From the NCBI RefSeq assembly GCF_007830635.1, contig NZ_VLLA01000003.1, forward strand, positions 1 through 64,000: 64,000 nt of DNA, in the 5' to 3' direction. This document shows, one piece after another, positions 42,873-51,588 of the stretch (position 1 is the first letter of the stretch; every line of letters begins with the position of its first letter). The translations under genes were made by a program, and so were the position numbers. The stretch comes from Bradyrhizobium huanghuaihaiense. GTDB taxonomy: Bacteria; Pseudomonadota; Alphaproteobacteria; Rhizobiales; Xanthobacteraceae. The notes beneath the pieces were generated by a model, which saw nothing but the letters and a program-made list of their open reading frames with translations, was not told the DNA's origin and ran no database searches.

Positions 42873-43547
42873 TCACGCGTCCTCGAACTTCGCGATGAGA
42901 AGCGTTTCGGCAATCCCCTCGCGGGTCCATTCCTGGAACGCCGGCAGCGCCATCATCGTATCCATGTAAGCCTTGGTGTCCGGCGCGACGTCGATCGCAT
43001 AGGTGCGGAAGCGGTGCACGACCGGGGCATACATCGCATCCGCCGCGCCGAAGCGGCCGAACAGGAACGGTCCCTGCGACGGTCCCTTGGCTCCGTAACG
43101 CGCCCGGCACTCGCGCCAGATCTCCTCGATGCGCGCGACGTTGGCCTTCGCATCGGCCGACAGCGCCACGGGACGGATCGGCCGGTGCAGGTTCATGCCG
43201 CATTCGCTGCGCAGCGGCACGAAGCCGGAATGCATCTCGGCGCAGACCGAACGGGCATGGGCGCGGGCCGCGGCGTCGTCGGGCCACAGCTTCTTCTCCG
43301 GGTAACGCTCGGCGATGTATTCGATGATGGCGAGCGAATCCCACACCGTCACGTCGCCGTCGACGAGCACGGGCACCTTGCCGGCGCGGCTGAAGGACAG
43401 AATCTGCTCCTTGTCGGCGGGATTGTCGGTGTAGAGCGGGATCAGGGTCTCCACGAATGGGATGTCGTTCGCGCGCAGCGCGAGCCAGGGCCGCATCGAC
43501 CATGACGAGTAGTTCTTGTTGCCGATCGCGAGCTTGAGCGTTGCCAT
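42873..43547 (-). CDS. Glutathione S-transferase family protein
   Basis: A 224-residue GST. The thioredoxin-like N-domain has the glutathione-site Ser in GNKNYSSWSMRPWLAL and KVPVLVDGDVTVWDSLAIIE, the latter the conserved cis-Pro and SLAI region. The C-terminal helical domain follows (MYAPVVHRFRTYAI). Start ATG at 43547 is preceded by GAAGGACTGG; 21 upstream codons in frame are not family-like. Conjugates or isomerises electrophiles; substrate not predictable. Confidence 0.9.
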   Translation of the reverse strand: MATLKLAIGNKNYSSWSMRPWLALRANDIPFVETLIPLYTDNPADKEQILSFSRAGKVPVLVDGDVTVWDSLAIIEYIAERYPEKKLWPDDAAARAHARSVCAEMHSGFVPLRSECGMNLHRPIRPVALSADAKANVARIEEIWRECRARYGAKGPSQGPFLFGRFGAADAMYAPVVHRFRTYAIDVAPDTKAYMDTMMALPAFQEWTREGIAETLLIAKFEDA

Positions 43548-43670
43548 GTCACCAGTCCTTCCCGAGACGTCTTGAAGCGAGCTGCTTTTAACGCCATCGC
43601 CTGCCGCCAATCAATCGTTGCTGCGCCCGGCCATGCGTGGCAATCGTTGCGATCCCCGAGGGAGCAACAC

Positions 43671-44387
43671 ATGAGCAGGCACTGGGTCGACATCACGGCG
43701 GTCGGCTTCTTCATCATCGAATGGCTGGCCTATGCCCTGACGCTGGAACACTCGGCCTATGGCCGCGACAGCCTGTCGGCGCGCATGAACCGCTATCGCG
43801 AGGTCTGGGTGCGCCGCCTGCTCGACCGCGAGACGCGCATGGTCGACATGCAGATCATGGCCTCGCTCCAGAACGGCACCGCCTTCTTCGCCTCCACCAG
43901 CCTGTTCGCGCTCGGTGGCGCGCTGGCGCTGCTGCACGCCACCAACGATGCGATCACGATTCTGAGCAAGCTGCCGATCGATCTCAGCACCTCGCCGGCG
44001 ATGTGGGAGCTGAAATGCGTCGGCCTCGTGCTGATCTGTGTCTACGCTTTCTTCAAGTTCGCCTGGGCCTATCGCCTGTTCAACTATGTCGCGATCCTGT
44101 TCGGCGGCATGCCGCCCGCTTCGCAACGCGACACGCCGGCGGCCGAAGCCCATGTCATCCGCACCTCGCGCGTGTTCGAATCCGCCGGCCGCCATTTCAA
44201 CCGCGGCCAGCGCGCCTTCTTCTTCGCGCTCGGCTATCTCGGCTGGTTCGTCAGCCCCTGGGTGCTGTTCGTGACCACGGCCGCGGTGGTGATCGTGACG
44301 TGGCGGCGCCAGTTCGCGTCCAGCGCCTGGGCGGCGATGGCGCCGGAGGCGGGCGATGGCGAGGAGATCAAGAAGCGCGGTCATTGA
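43671..44387 (+). CDS. DUF599 family membrane protein
   Basis: A 238-residue inner-membrane protein with about four transmembrane segments: VGFFIIEWLAYALTLEHSAY, FFASTSLFALGGALALLHAT, CVGLVLICVYAFFKFAWAYR and FALGYLGWFVSPWVLFVTTA. DUF599 has no established function. GAGGGAG precedes the ATG at 43671. It is divergent from GST and followed by a block of dispersed repeats. Confidence 0.85.
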   Translation: MSRHWVDITAVGFFIIEWLAYALTLEHSAYGRDSLSARMNRYREVWVRRLLDRETRMVDMQIMASLQNGTAFFASTSLFALGGALALLHATNDAITILSKLPIDLSTSPAMWELKCVGLVLICVYAFFKFAWAYRLFNYVAILFGGMPPASQRDTPAAEAHVIRTSRVFESAGRHFNRGQRAFFFALGYLGWFVSPWVLFVTTAAVVIVTWRRQFASSAWAAMAPEAGDGEEIKKRGH

Positions 44388-44392
44388 AGCTC

Positions 44393-44534
44393 TCGTATCC
44401 CGGACAAGCTGCAACGCGTAAAGCGTTGCGGCGCAGAGCCGGGACCCAGAGCGCCACACGGACTGCTCGGGGGATGGGCCCCGGCTCTGCAGCGCATCGC
44501 TGAAGAAGCGCTGCGCTGCGTCCGGGGCACGAGA
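44393..44534. repeat. Dispersed palindromic repeat (TATCCCGGACAAG class)
   Basis: Arms TATCCCGGACAAGCTGCAAC...GCGTCCGGGGCACGAG with an internal GCAACGC...GCGTTGC hairpin and CCCCGGCTCTGC / GCAGAGCCGGG. Related to 4680 and 47701. Confidence 0.75.
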
Positions 44535-44564
44535 GCGCAATGTGCGCGCATACTCTCTCCACGT

Positions 44565-44644
44565 CGTCATTGCGAGCGCAGCGAAGCAATCCAGAATCCC
44601 TCCGCAGAAACCCTCTGGATTGCTTCGCTGCGCTCGCAATGACG
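44565..44644. repeat. Dispersed palindromic repeat (CGTCATTGCGAG class)
   Basis: Perfect outer arms CGTCATTGCGAGCGCAGCGA / TCGCTGCGCTCGCAATGACG and inner CAATCCAGA / TCTGGATTG. Second member of the class at 19845. Confidence 0.9.
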
Positions 44645-45066
44645 GAGTGTGTGGCATCTGCTTCGTTCTCCAAATACCGCCGTCATTCCCCGCCTTGTGC
44701 GCAATTGCGCACTGGAGCAGGGAATCCTGTACCCCGCGGCTCCTCGGCTGAACCACGACTGTCTCGGAGAAAATGACGACCACATGATCGCCCCTCAAGG
44801 ATGAGCCGGGATGAGCAATATCTACGACAAATCCGAATTTCGGTAAAGTGGAATATTTTTGGCGCAACGGCCTGACAGTGACATCCACCGAAAACGTCGG
44901 CTGGTTTGCCCGTCGGACAGTGACGCCGGGGGCCGCGTGGAAAATCCATGAAACGGGCAGTCGAAGGCTGGACTGTCTGATCTCTCGTTGTCATTGTATT
45001 CGCGGTTTCCGGCAGAGCTACGAGCGCCGGACCAGGAAACGACCTATGGTTTTTCAGGGGGGCAAA
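44645..45066. other. Gap after the repeat block
   Basis: About 420 nt without a supported gene. A short dyad TGCGCAATTGCGCA is at about 44698-44711. A frame runs through into the small exported-protein gene but has no start signal before 45067. The region must carry that gene's promoter. Confidence 0.4.
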
Positions 45067-45321
45067 ATGAAAAATAAGGTTTTGATTGCTGCCGTCGCGG
45101 CGGTTCTGGGGCTATCGACGGCGAAGGCAGCTCCGCTCTACGAGTGCCATGGCGATCCGTCCTGCCAGGCCAAGCGCGACAGCATGTCTCGTGCGACATA
45201 TGACCGAAACATCAGGCGATGCCTCGCCTCAGCTGGCGCCACGATCGAGCAATGGCGGGCCCATGCCGTCCCGAGAGGACCCGCCGACAAAGTCCGCGCC
45301 TGCCTCGCCGCCAACGGATAA
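45067..45321 (+). CDS. Small exported protein with cysteine pairs
   Basis: An 84-residue protein with a signal peptide (MKNKVLIAAVAAVLGLSTAK, cleavage near AKAA). The mature part (LYECHGDPSCQAKRDSMSRA, RRCLASAGATIEQWRAHAVP, VRACLAANG) has four Cys likely in two disulphides. It has AGGGGGG before the ATG. Secreted or periplasmic; no family known to me. Confidence 0.75.
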   Translation: MKNKVLIAAVAAVLGLSTAKAAPLYECHGDPSCQAKRDSMSRATYDRNIRRCLASAGATIEQWRAHAVPRGPADKVRACLAANG

Positions 45322-45335
45322 CGCGAGCAGGCCCC

Positions 45336-46322
45336 TTACCCGCCGCCGAAATCCCGCGGGCTGAACGGCAGGTCCAACACCTTCCATTCCTCGTATTTGT
45401 CGGCCGGCAGCATCTTGTAGGGCTGGCAGGCCTGCAGCGCGCTCGTTGCGGACTTCACGATGGCCACGCCCTTCGCGGATGGCGGGGCTTCGAGCAGGAT
45501 CGGCGGGCGCGCCAGCGTGCCGTCGGTGGCGAACACCGTGCGGAGCTTGATGTGCACGTTGTCGGTCGGGTCGACCCCGGCCGGCAGCTTGGCGCAGCCT
45601 CTCAAATGACGGCGAAGCGCGGCGATGACTTCGGCCGGCAGCTTGGCTGCAATTGAATCCTTGGCATCGCCGCCATCGTCCTTGGGGGCATCTTTCGGTA
45701 GCTCGGGCGGCAGTTCGGGCGGCAGCCCGAGCATGACGCCGTACTTGACGGTGACGTCAGGCTCCGGCGCCTGATAGGCCGGCGGCGGCGCGGCCTGCGG
45801 CGGCTGCATCGCCTGTGGCGGCTGCGGCGCCGGCTGGGGCTGCGATTGCGGCGGCGGCAGTTGCGACGGCTGAGGCTGCGGTTGCGGCGGCTGTGGCTGC
45901 TGGACCTGTGGCTGCGCGGTCGCCTCAGTTTGCTTCGGCGCCTGCGAAGGTTGCGGCTGCGGCTGTTTCTGCTCCGGTTCGGGCGACGCCTTCTGCTGCG
46001 ATGATTGCGATGCGGCCTGCTGCTTGGCCGCAGGCTTCGGCGCTGTTTCCGCCTTGTCCTTGTCGCTAAAATCCAGCTTCGGCAGCTTCAGGTCGGGGAC
46101 CTCTTGCTTTGCCTTCTCCTCTGCCTTCTCTTGGGCCTTCTCCTCCGCCTTGGCCTCCTCCTGCTTCACCTGCTCCGGCGTGACGATGTCGACCGAAACG
46201 GTCTCGGGCGCCTGGCTACGAAACGGATGGACCTCGCTGATCACGATGATCAGCGCCACCAGCGTCAGATGCGCAATCGCCGACGCCGCAATGTCCGTCC
46301 GTATGATCTTCCGCAGTTCCAT
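45336..46322 (-). CDS. TolA/TonB-like periplasm-spanning protein
   Basis: A 328-residue protein. One N-terminal transmembrane helix (AIAHLTLVALIIVISEV) in the TolA/TonB position is followed by a Lys/Glu/Ala-rich helical stretch, then a very long Gln/Pro-rich region (about 95-195) and a C-terminal globular domain with AKLPAEVIAALRRHLRGCAK and VHIKLRTVFATDGTLARPPI. The topology is that of energy-transducing TonB/TolA, and the C-domain resembles the TolA/TonB carboxyl domain. Neither ExbBD nor TolQR is adjacent; an orphan is most likely. Confidence 0.82.
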   Translation of the reverse strand: MELRKIIRTDIAASAIAHLTLVALIIVISEVHPFRSQAPETVSVDIVTPEQVKQEEAKAEEKAQEKAEEKAKQEVPDLKLPKLDFSDKDKAETAPKPAAKQQAASQSSQQKASPEPEQKQPQPQPSQAPKQTEATAQPQVQQPQPPQPQPQPSQLPPPQSQPQPAPQPPQAMQPPQAAPPPAYQAPEPDVTVKYGVMLGLPPELPPELPKDAPKDDGGDAKDSIAAKLPAEVIAALRRHLRGCAKLPAGVDPTDNVHIKLRTVFATDGTLARPPILLEAPPSAKGVAIVKSATSALQACQPYKMLPADKYEEWKVLDLPFSPRDFGGG

Positions 46323-46371
46323 CGCCCGGTCTTGGGTTGCCGCCCTGCTGTTAGCATACCGCGATCTCCCC

Positions 46372-47190
46372 TCAATCCCATTTCGGTGCGAAGCCGAAAT
46401 CGGTCAGTCGGCCCTTGGGGCTGGCCAGCGCGGCGACCTGCGCCATCTCGTCGTCCGAGAGCTCGAAATCGAAGATATTGATGTTCTCCGACAGGCGTTC
46501 GACGCGCGAGGTGCGCGGGATCGCAGCGACATTCTGTTGCAGCAGCCAGCGCAGGCAGACCTGCGCCGGCGTCTTGCGATGCGCGCGACCGATGGCGACG
46601 AGGGTCTGGTCGGACTTGATGCGGCCCTTGGCGATGGGGCTGTAGGCAACCAGCGCGAGGCCGTGCTGGTCGCAGGCCGCCCTCACCTTCGCCTGGTCGA
46701 GATAAGGGTGGAATTCGATCTGGTTGCAGACCAGCGGCTCTGATGACAGCGCCACCGCCTGCTCGATCAACGCCACCGTGAAGTTGGAGACCCCGATGTG
46801 GCAGGTCAGCCCCATGCGCTTCGCATGCGACAGCGCGCCAAGCGTCTCTACCAGTGGCACATGCGGATTGGGCCAGTGCAGCAGCAGCAGATCGACGCAG
46901 GGAAGCCGCAGGCGCGCGAGGCTCTCCTTGACCGAGCGCTCGAGATCGTGGGGCGCGAAATGGTTGGTCCAGACTTTCGTCGTGAGGAAAATGTCGTCGC
47001 GGCGCACGCCTGAGGCGCGTAAGCCGTCGCCGACCTCGCGCTCATTGTCGTAGACCTGGGCGGTGTCGATGTGGCGATAGCCGAGCCGCAGCGCCTGCTC
47101 GACCACACGGGCGCAGGTGCGCCCTTCCAGTTCCCAGGTCCCGAGCCCGATCGACGGGATCCTTACACCATTGGCCTCGACGAACAGCAT
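46372..47190 (-). CDS. Aldo/keto reductase (2,5-diketo-D-gluconate reductase type)
   Basis: A 272-residue AKR of the DkgA/B-like subfamily: IPSIGLGTWELEG, then YRHIDTAQVYDNEREVGDGL with catalytic Asp and Tyr, LTTKVWTNHF with Lys and CVDLLLLHWPNP with His. NADPH-binding residues are in VAAIPRTSRVERLSENINIF. Unlike the AKR at 27093, this is the short, (alpha/beta)8 core without extra loops. Substrate unknown; short-chain ketoaldehydes are typical for the group. Confidence 0.93.
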   Translation of the reverse strand: MLFVEANGVRIPSIGLGTWELEGRTCARVVEQALRLGYRHIDTAQVYDNEREVGDGLRASGVRRDDIFLTTKVWTNHFAPHDLERSVKESLARLRLPCVDLLLLHWPNPHVPLVETLGALSHAKRMGLTCHIGVSNFTVALIEQAVALSSEPLVCNQIEFHPYLDQAKVRAACDQHGLALVAYSPIAKGRIKSDQTLVAIGRAHRKTPAQVCLRWLLQQNVAAIPRTSRVERLSENINIFDFELSDDEMAQVAALASPKGRLTDFGFAPKWD

Positions 47191-47336
47191 GAGGAGTCCT
47201 CTCTGTTACGCAGCCCCGGCCGACATTATGAACCTCACCCGTCATGGTTGCCAACGGACGTCGGTGCCTGCGGGGCGGATATTCAGGGCAATGCTAACAG
47301 GAGGTTCGCAGCCAGCCTTGACGTCAGGCCATGACG

Positions 47337-47639
47337 TCAGGCCTTGGCCAGCGCCTGGAACACCGTGTCGGGCGCATGCGCGATCACCGCGAGCAGCGCG
47401 CGGGCGGGTCCCCGCGGGGCGCGCTTGCCCTGCTCCCAGTTGCGGATGGTCTCGACGGGAACACCGAGCTTGGCGGCGAACTCCATCTGGGTCAGGCAGG
47501 CACGGCGCCGCAGGTCGCGCACCGCGAGCGAAGAGGTGTCGCCGGACGCGGCATTGGCCGCCGGCTGGACCGGAAATTCCTGTCCGTCCCGCAACTCGAC
47601 GATCCGTCCATCCGCCTTCAGCCGCAACCGCATGTCCAT
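47337..47639 (-). CDS. XRE-family helix-turn-helix regulator
   Basis: A 100-residue protein with a C-terminal HTH of the XRE/HigA-NadS type: LRRRACLTQMEFAAKLGVPV, ETIRNWEQGKRAPRGPARAL. The N-terminal 40 residues are linker-like (LRLKADGRIVELRDGQEFPV). Such proteins are often antitoxins, but no toxin-like small gene lies next to it: the neighbour upstream is an AKR and downstream a repeat. Target unknown. Confidence 0.85.
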   Translation of the reverse strand: MDMRLRLKADGRIVELRDGQEFPVQPAANAASGDTSSLAVRDLRRRACLTQMEFAAKLGVPVETIRNWEQGKRAPRGPARALLAVIAHAPDTVFQALAKA

Positions 47640-47700
47640 TCCCCCAAGCGCAGGCGATGATGCGGCAGGTCGCTTAAGTTCGGATTAAAGATAGCGAGGT

Positions 47701-47842
47701 CTCGTGCCCCGGACGCAGCGCAGCGCTTCTTCAGCGGTGCGCTGCTGAGCCGGGGCCCATTTCACCGCGGCGGACCGTGCCGCCTTCTGGGTCCCGGTTC
47801 TGCGCAGCAGCGCTACGCGCCGCAGCGCGCCCGGGACACGAG
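47701..47842. repeat. Dispersed palindromic repeat (CTCGTGCCCCGGAC class)
   Basis: CTCGTGCCCCGGACGCAGCG...CCCGGGACACGAG arms with internal GCTGCTGAGCCGGGGCCCA, related to 44393. It lies between the XRE regulator and mgtE, both transcribed leftward. Confidence 0.75.
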
Positions 47843-47854
47843 CGCAAGGACCGC

Positions 47855-49276
47855 CTACTTCAACCCGAACCAGAGCGTCGCGATGCCGAGGAAGGAGAAG
47901 AAGCCGACGACATCCGTCACCGTGGTGACGAACGTGCCTGATGCCACCGCCGGGTCGGCCCTGACGCGTTCGAGCGCCATCGGGATCAGGATGCCGCCGA
48001 GCGCGCCGGCGACGAGGTTGCAGATGATGGCGAGCCCGATGACGATGCCGAGGCCCGGGATCTTGAACCAGGCGACCGCCGCGATGCCCGTGATCACAGC
48101 GAAGGCGAGGCCGTTGACGAGGCCGACCAGGCCTTCGCGCATCACCACGCGCCAGGCGTTGGAGGAGCCGAGCTCGCGCGTCGCCAGCGCGCGCACCGCG
48201 ACCGTCATGGTCTGGGTCGCGGCATTGCCACCCTGGCTCGCCACGATCGGCGCCAGCACCGCGAGCGCGACCATCTTCTCGAGCTGGCCCTCGAACAGGC
48301 CGAGCACGGAGGACGCGAGGAACGCCGTCGCGAGATTGACCAGCAGCCAGTTGAACCGCGCGCGCGCAATGGTGAACACGGTGTCGGACAGTTCTTCGTC
48401 GCTGGTGACACCGCCGAGCGCCTTGAGGTCTTCGTCCGCCTCTTCCTCGATGACGTCGACGACGTCGTCAACGGTGATGACGCCGACGAGGCGGTCCTGG
48501 GTGTCGAGCACGGGGGCTGCGACCAGATTGTACTTGCCGAACATGCGCGCCACCTCCTCCTGGTCCTCCAGGACGGAGACGCGGCGGCGATCCTCGTCGG
48601 TCAGCTCGGTGAGCGGCACTGGACGGCGGGCGCGCAGCAGCACGTCGAGCGAGACCGCACCCTGCCAATGCTGGTCCTTGTCGACCACGTAGATCTCGTA
48701 GAAGCGGTCGGGCAGGTCCGGCGTCTCGCGCATGTAGTCGATCGCCTGCCCGACGGTGAAATCCTGGGGCACGGCGATGAACTCGGTCTGCATGCGGCGG
48801 CCGGCGGAATTTTCCGGATACAGCAGGCTGCGCTCGAGCGCGACGCGCTCCTGCAGCGGCAGCTTCTCGAGGATTTCCTCCTGCTCGTCCTCGTCGAGGG
48901 TCTCCAGCAGCTCGACCGCGTCGTCGGATTCGAGCTCGCGGACGCCTTCGGCCACCGTCTCCGGCGGCAGCTCCTCGAGGATCTCCTCGCGCACGGCCTC
49001 GTCGACCTCATTCAGCGCCGAGAAGTCGAAGTCACGCCCCGTGAGCTCGACCAGGCGGACGCGGTCGTCGGGCGCGAGCGCGCCGATCAGATCGCCGAGG
49101 TCCGCCTCGTGCAGCTCCGCGACACAGGCGCGCAACGCGGCGCTGTCGCCGGCCTCGATCGCATGGGCGATTTCCTCGACGAATTCGTGACGAATCTCGC
49201 CGTCTTCATTGCGCATCGGGACGTGGTCGAGTACCGAATCCGCAGCGGATGGGGCACCGTCCATATGTTCATCCAT
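47855..49276 (-). CDS. mgtE: MgtE-type magnesium transporter
   Basis: A 473-residue Mg2+ channel. The N-terminal MgtE_N superhelix has acidic repeats (VRLVELTGRDFDFSALNEVD, ELLETLDEDEQEEILEKLPL). Two CBS domains follow (FIAVPQDFTVGQAIDYMRET and KYNLVAAPVLDTQDRLVGVI), then about five transmembrane helices (LVNLATAFLASSVLGLFEGQ, ALAVLAPIVASQGGNAATQT). PIVASQGGNAATQ corresponds to the conserved pore segment with the selectivity Asp region. Dimeric; the cytosolic Mg2+-sensing CBS part gates the pore. Start ATG at 49276 with GGCGAGGCG before it; 38 in-frame upstream codons are not used. No Mg2+ riboswitch was recognised. Confidence 0.94.
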   Translation of the reverse strand: MDEHMDGAPSAADSVLDHVPMRNEDGEIRHEFVEEIAHAIEAGDSAALRACVAELHEADLGDLIGALAPDDRVRLVELTGRDFDFSALNEVDEAVREEILEELPPETVAEGVRELESDDAVELLETLDEDEQEEILEKLPLQERVALERSLLYPENSAGRRMQTEFIAVPQDFTVGQAIDYMRETPDLPDRFYEIYVVDKDQHWQGAVSLDVLLRARRPVPLTELTDEDRRRVSVLEDQEEVARMFGKYNLVAAPVLDTQDRLVGVITVDDVVDVIEEEADEDLKALGGVTSDEELSDTVFTIARARFNWLLVNLATAFLASSVLGLFEGQLEKMVALAVLAPIVASQGGNAATQTMTVAVRALATRELGSSNAWRVVMREGLVGLVNGLAFAVITGIAAVAWFKIPGLGIVIGLAIICNLVAGALGGILIPMALERVRADPAVASGTFVTTVTDVVGFFSFLGIATLWFGLK

Positions 49277-49359
49277 GGTGCGCCTCGCCGTTTGACAGGT
49301 TGGAACGAGTGGTCTGAGCTGATGGTTCAGGCAATACCCACAAGGCAACTGCAAGCGCA

Positions 49360-50166
49360 ATGGCAAAGATGCTTCGGCTGAAATGGACATCGATGTCGGC
49401 GGGCGCGGTCCTTGCGGCCCTCACCGGCATGGGCTCGGCGGATGCCGCCGAGTGCCCGCGCAAGGATGCGCTCGGTACCTCGCGTATCCTGAGCGTCGAT
49501 GCCAAGGCCACGCCGCGCGTCGGCCTGAAGAGCTTCCCGCAGACGCTGGCGCTGGCCGATCACGAGGTCGTGCTGACCTTCGACGACGGCCCGCATCCGC
49601 CGACGACGTCGAAGGTGCTGGCGGCGCTGGCGCAGGAATGCGTGCGCGCGACGTTCTTCCTTATCGGCCTGCACGCCTCCGAGCACCCCGAGATGGTCAA
49701 GCGCATCGCGCGCGAAGGCCATACCATCGGCCATCACACCTTCTCGCATCCGTTCATGGCGCGGATCCCGTTCGACAAGGCCAGGAGCGAGATCGACCGC
49801 GGCATCGCAGCCGACGAGATGGCGCTGCACGGGGTCTCGACGACGACGCCCTCGACGCCGTTCTTCCGCTTCCCCTATTTCGAAGCGACGCAAGGACAAC
49901 TCGACCTGCTGCAATCGCGCGGCATCGTCGTGTTCGGGGCCGATCTCTGGGCCAGCGACTGGAACGAGATGACGCCGGAGCAGGAATTGAAGCTGGTCAC
50001 CGAGCGCCTCGCTGCGAGCGGCAAGGGTATCATCCTCTTCCACGATCCGAAGGCGCGCACGGCGGCGATCATGCCGGCCTTCCTGCGGTATCTGAAGCAG
50101 AACGGGTTTCGGGTGGTTCACGTGGCCCCGGCGGGCACGTCACAGAAAAGCGCCGATGCGCGCTGA
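49360..50166 (+). CDS. Polysaccharide deacetylase (CE4)
   Basis: A 268-residue exported NodB-homology deacetylase. A signal peptide (SMSAGAVLAALTGMGSADAA) precedes the CE4 domain: motif 1 VVLTFDDGPHPPTT (two Asp), motif 2 GHTIGHHTFSHP (metal-binding His-x-x-x-His), motif 3 FFRFPYF and motif 5 GIILFHDP. It deacetylates N-acetylhexosamine polymers such as peptidoglycan or an exopolysaccharide in the periplasm. A second, longer CE4 paralogue follows 139 nt downstream; both share the N-terminal DALGTSR...V segment, so they arose by duplication. Confidence 0.92.
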   Translation: MAKMLRLKWTSMSAGAVLAALTGMGSADAAECPRKDALGTSRILSVDAKATPRVGLKSFPQTLALADHEVVLTFDDGPHPPTTSKVLAALAQECVRATFFLIGLHASEHPEMVKRIAREGHTIGHHTFSHPFMARIPFDKARSEIDRGIAADEMALHGVSTTTPSTPFFRFPYFEATQGQLDLLQSRGIVVFGADLWASDWNEMTPEQELKLVTERLAASGKGIILFHDPKARTAAIMPAFLRYLKQNGFRVVHVAPAGTSQKSADAR

Positions 50167-50305
50167 TGCTGGAATGTCACGGCGGCGCAAAATGGGGTGA
50201 TTTTGGCCCTATTAACACTCTGTTCATGCTACGGCATGCAATGATGGAAGGGTATGGCGGCTGAACCGTTTCCAGGCGTCTCCGACCTACTATGGCGGCA
50301 ATCGC

Positions 50306-51583
50306 ATGAGGCAGACGGGATTCATGATCGGAAGTAGCGTTGTGGTTCGGACGCGATCGTGGATCGTCCTGTGTCTGGGTTTTCTGACCGTGGGCGCACC
50401 GGCAGCCTATGCGGCCGACTGCCCCGGCCACCCGGACGCGCTCGGGACGTCCCGCACCCTCGTGGTCGATCCGCGCGAGCATCCGCGCATCGGCACCATG
50501 CAGTACCGCGAGACGCTGCCCCTGAAAGACCACGAGGTCGTCCTGACCTTCGACGACGGCCCGCTGCCGAAATATTCCAACCAGGTCCTCAAGATGCTCG
50601 ACGACGAGTGCATCAAGGCGACCTTCTTCATCATCGGCCAGCAGGCCAAGGCGAACCCGGAAGGCGTGCGCAAGCTGGTCGCGGCGGGACACACCGTCGG
50701 CACCCACAGCATGAGCCATCCGCTGACGTTCGACCGGATGCCGGTCGAGAAATACGAGCCCGAGATCAACGGCGGCATCGAGTGGACCTCGGCCGCGATG
50801 ACCGATCCGTCAAAACTCGCGCCGTTCTTCCGCATTCCCGGCCTGATGCGCGCCGAGGGTGTCGAGAACTATCTGATCTCGCGCGGCATCCAGGTCTGGA
50901 GCGCCGATTTCCCGGCCGACGACTGGCGGCATGTGTCGTCCGATCGTGTCTACCAGCTCGCGATCCAGCGGCTGGAGGCCAAGGGCAAGGGCATCCTGCT
51001 GCTGCACGACATCCAGGCGCGGACGGTTGCAGCGCTGCCAAAAATCATCCGGGACCTCAAGGCGCGCGGCTATCGCATCGTGCATGTGGTGCCGGCGACC
51101 CCTGACCGGCCGGCAACGCCGACCACGCCGGTCGAATGGTTGCTGCATCCGCCGACCGAGACGACGCCGATCGCGCGCTGGCCGGCCGTTCCGAATTTCG
51201 TGTTCACCGAGACCCGGACGCTGCCGGCGCCGGCGCTGGCCGACCTCAATGCGCAGACCGAGCACCAGCCGCTGCTGCCGCGCCGGACCAAGGGGCAAAC
51301 GGATATCGCATCCACCCTGCCCGTGCCCGGCCACGATCTCTTCTCGATTCCGGAGGGCTCGGTCGAGGTGCTGCTCTCCACGACCCTGTCGCGGCGCGCC
51401 GCGACGCGGATGGCCATGGCGGCCGAGACGCCCCGCGCGGGCAAGGACAAGGCTGCAAAGGGCAAGGCCGTCAAGCCACACGCTGCCCGGACGGCGCGTG
51501 CGGCGCCTGTCACCCCCAAGCATGCCGCGCAAGCCAAGCCCCGCCCGACCCGCGTTGCGACCAGCGTGAAGAAGCGCGCCTAA
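50306..51583 (+). CDS. Polysaccharide deacetylase (CE4) with long basic C-terminal tail
   Basis: A 425-residue exported CE4 enzyme. Signal peptide TRSWIVLCLGFLTVGAPAAY, then VVLTFDDGPLPKYS, GHTVGTHSMSHP, FFRIPGL and GILLLHDIQA carry motifs 1, 2, 3 and 5. From about 270 a Pro/Ala/Lys-rich tail of 155 residues ends in RPTRVATSVKKRA, probably a flexible or polymer-binding extension. The N-terminal and CE4 parts are about half identical to the preceding gene. It is unlike NodB, which is shorter and not beside nodC here. The tail is an elaboration of the tandem duplicate. Confidence 0.9.
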   Translation: MRQTGFMIGSSVVVRTRSWIVLCLGFLTVGAPAAYAADCPGHPDALGTSRTLVVDPREHPRIGTMQYRETLPLKDHEVVLTFDDGPLPKYSNQVLKMLDDECIKATFFIIGQQAKANPEGVRKLVAAGHTVGTHSMSHPLTFDRMPVEKYEPEINGGIEWTSAAMTDPSKLAPFFRIPGLMRAEGVENYLISRGIQVWSADFPADDWRHVSSDRVYQLAIQRLEAKGKGILLLHDIQARTVAALPKIIRDLKARGYRIVHVVPATPDRPATPTTPVEWLLHPPTETTPIARWPAVPNFVFTETRTLPAPALADLNAQTEHQPLLPRRTKGQTDIASTLPVPGHDLFSIPEGSVEVLLSTTLSRRAATRMAMAAETPRAGKDKAAKGKAVKPHAARTARAAPVTPKHAAQAKPRPTRVATSVKKRA

Positions 51584-51588
51584 AGCGG

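Noticed and set aside
47337..47639. Toxin-antitoxin module
   Set aside because: The XRE protein resembles HigA/NadS antitoxins, but no adjacent toxin-like small gene is present.
49360..51583. Nodulation gene nodB
   Set aside because: The CE4 motifs are shared, but neither gene has NodB length, nod-box or nodC/nodA neighbours.
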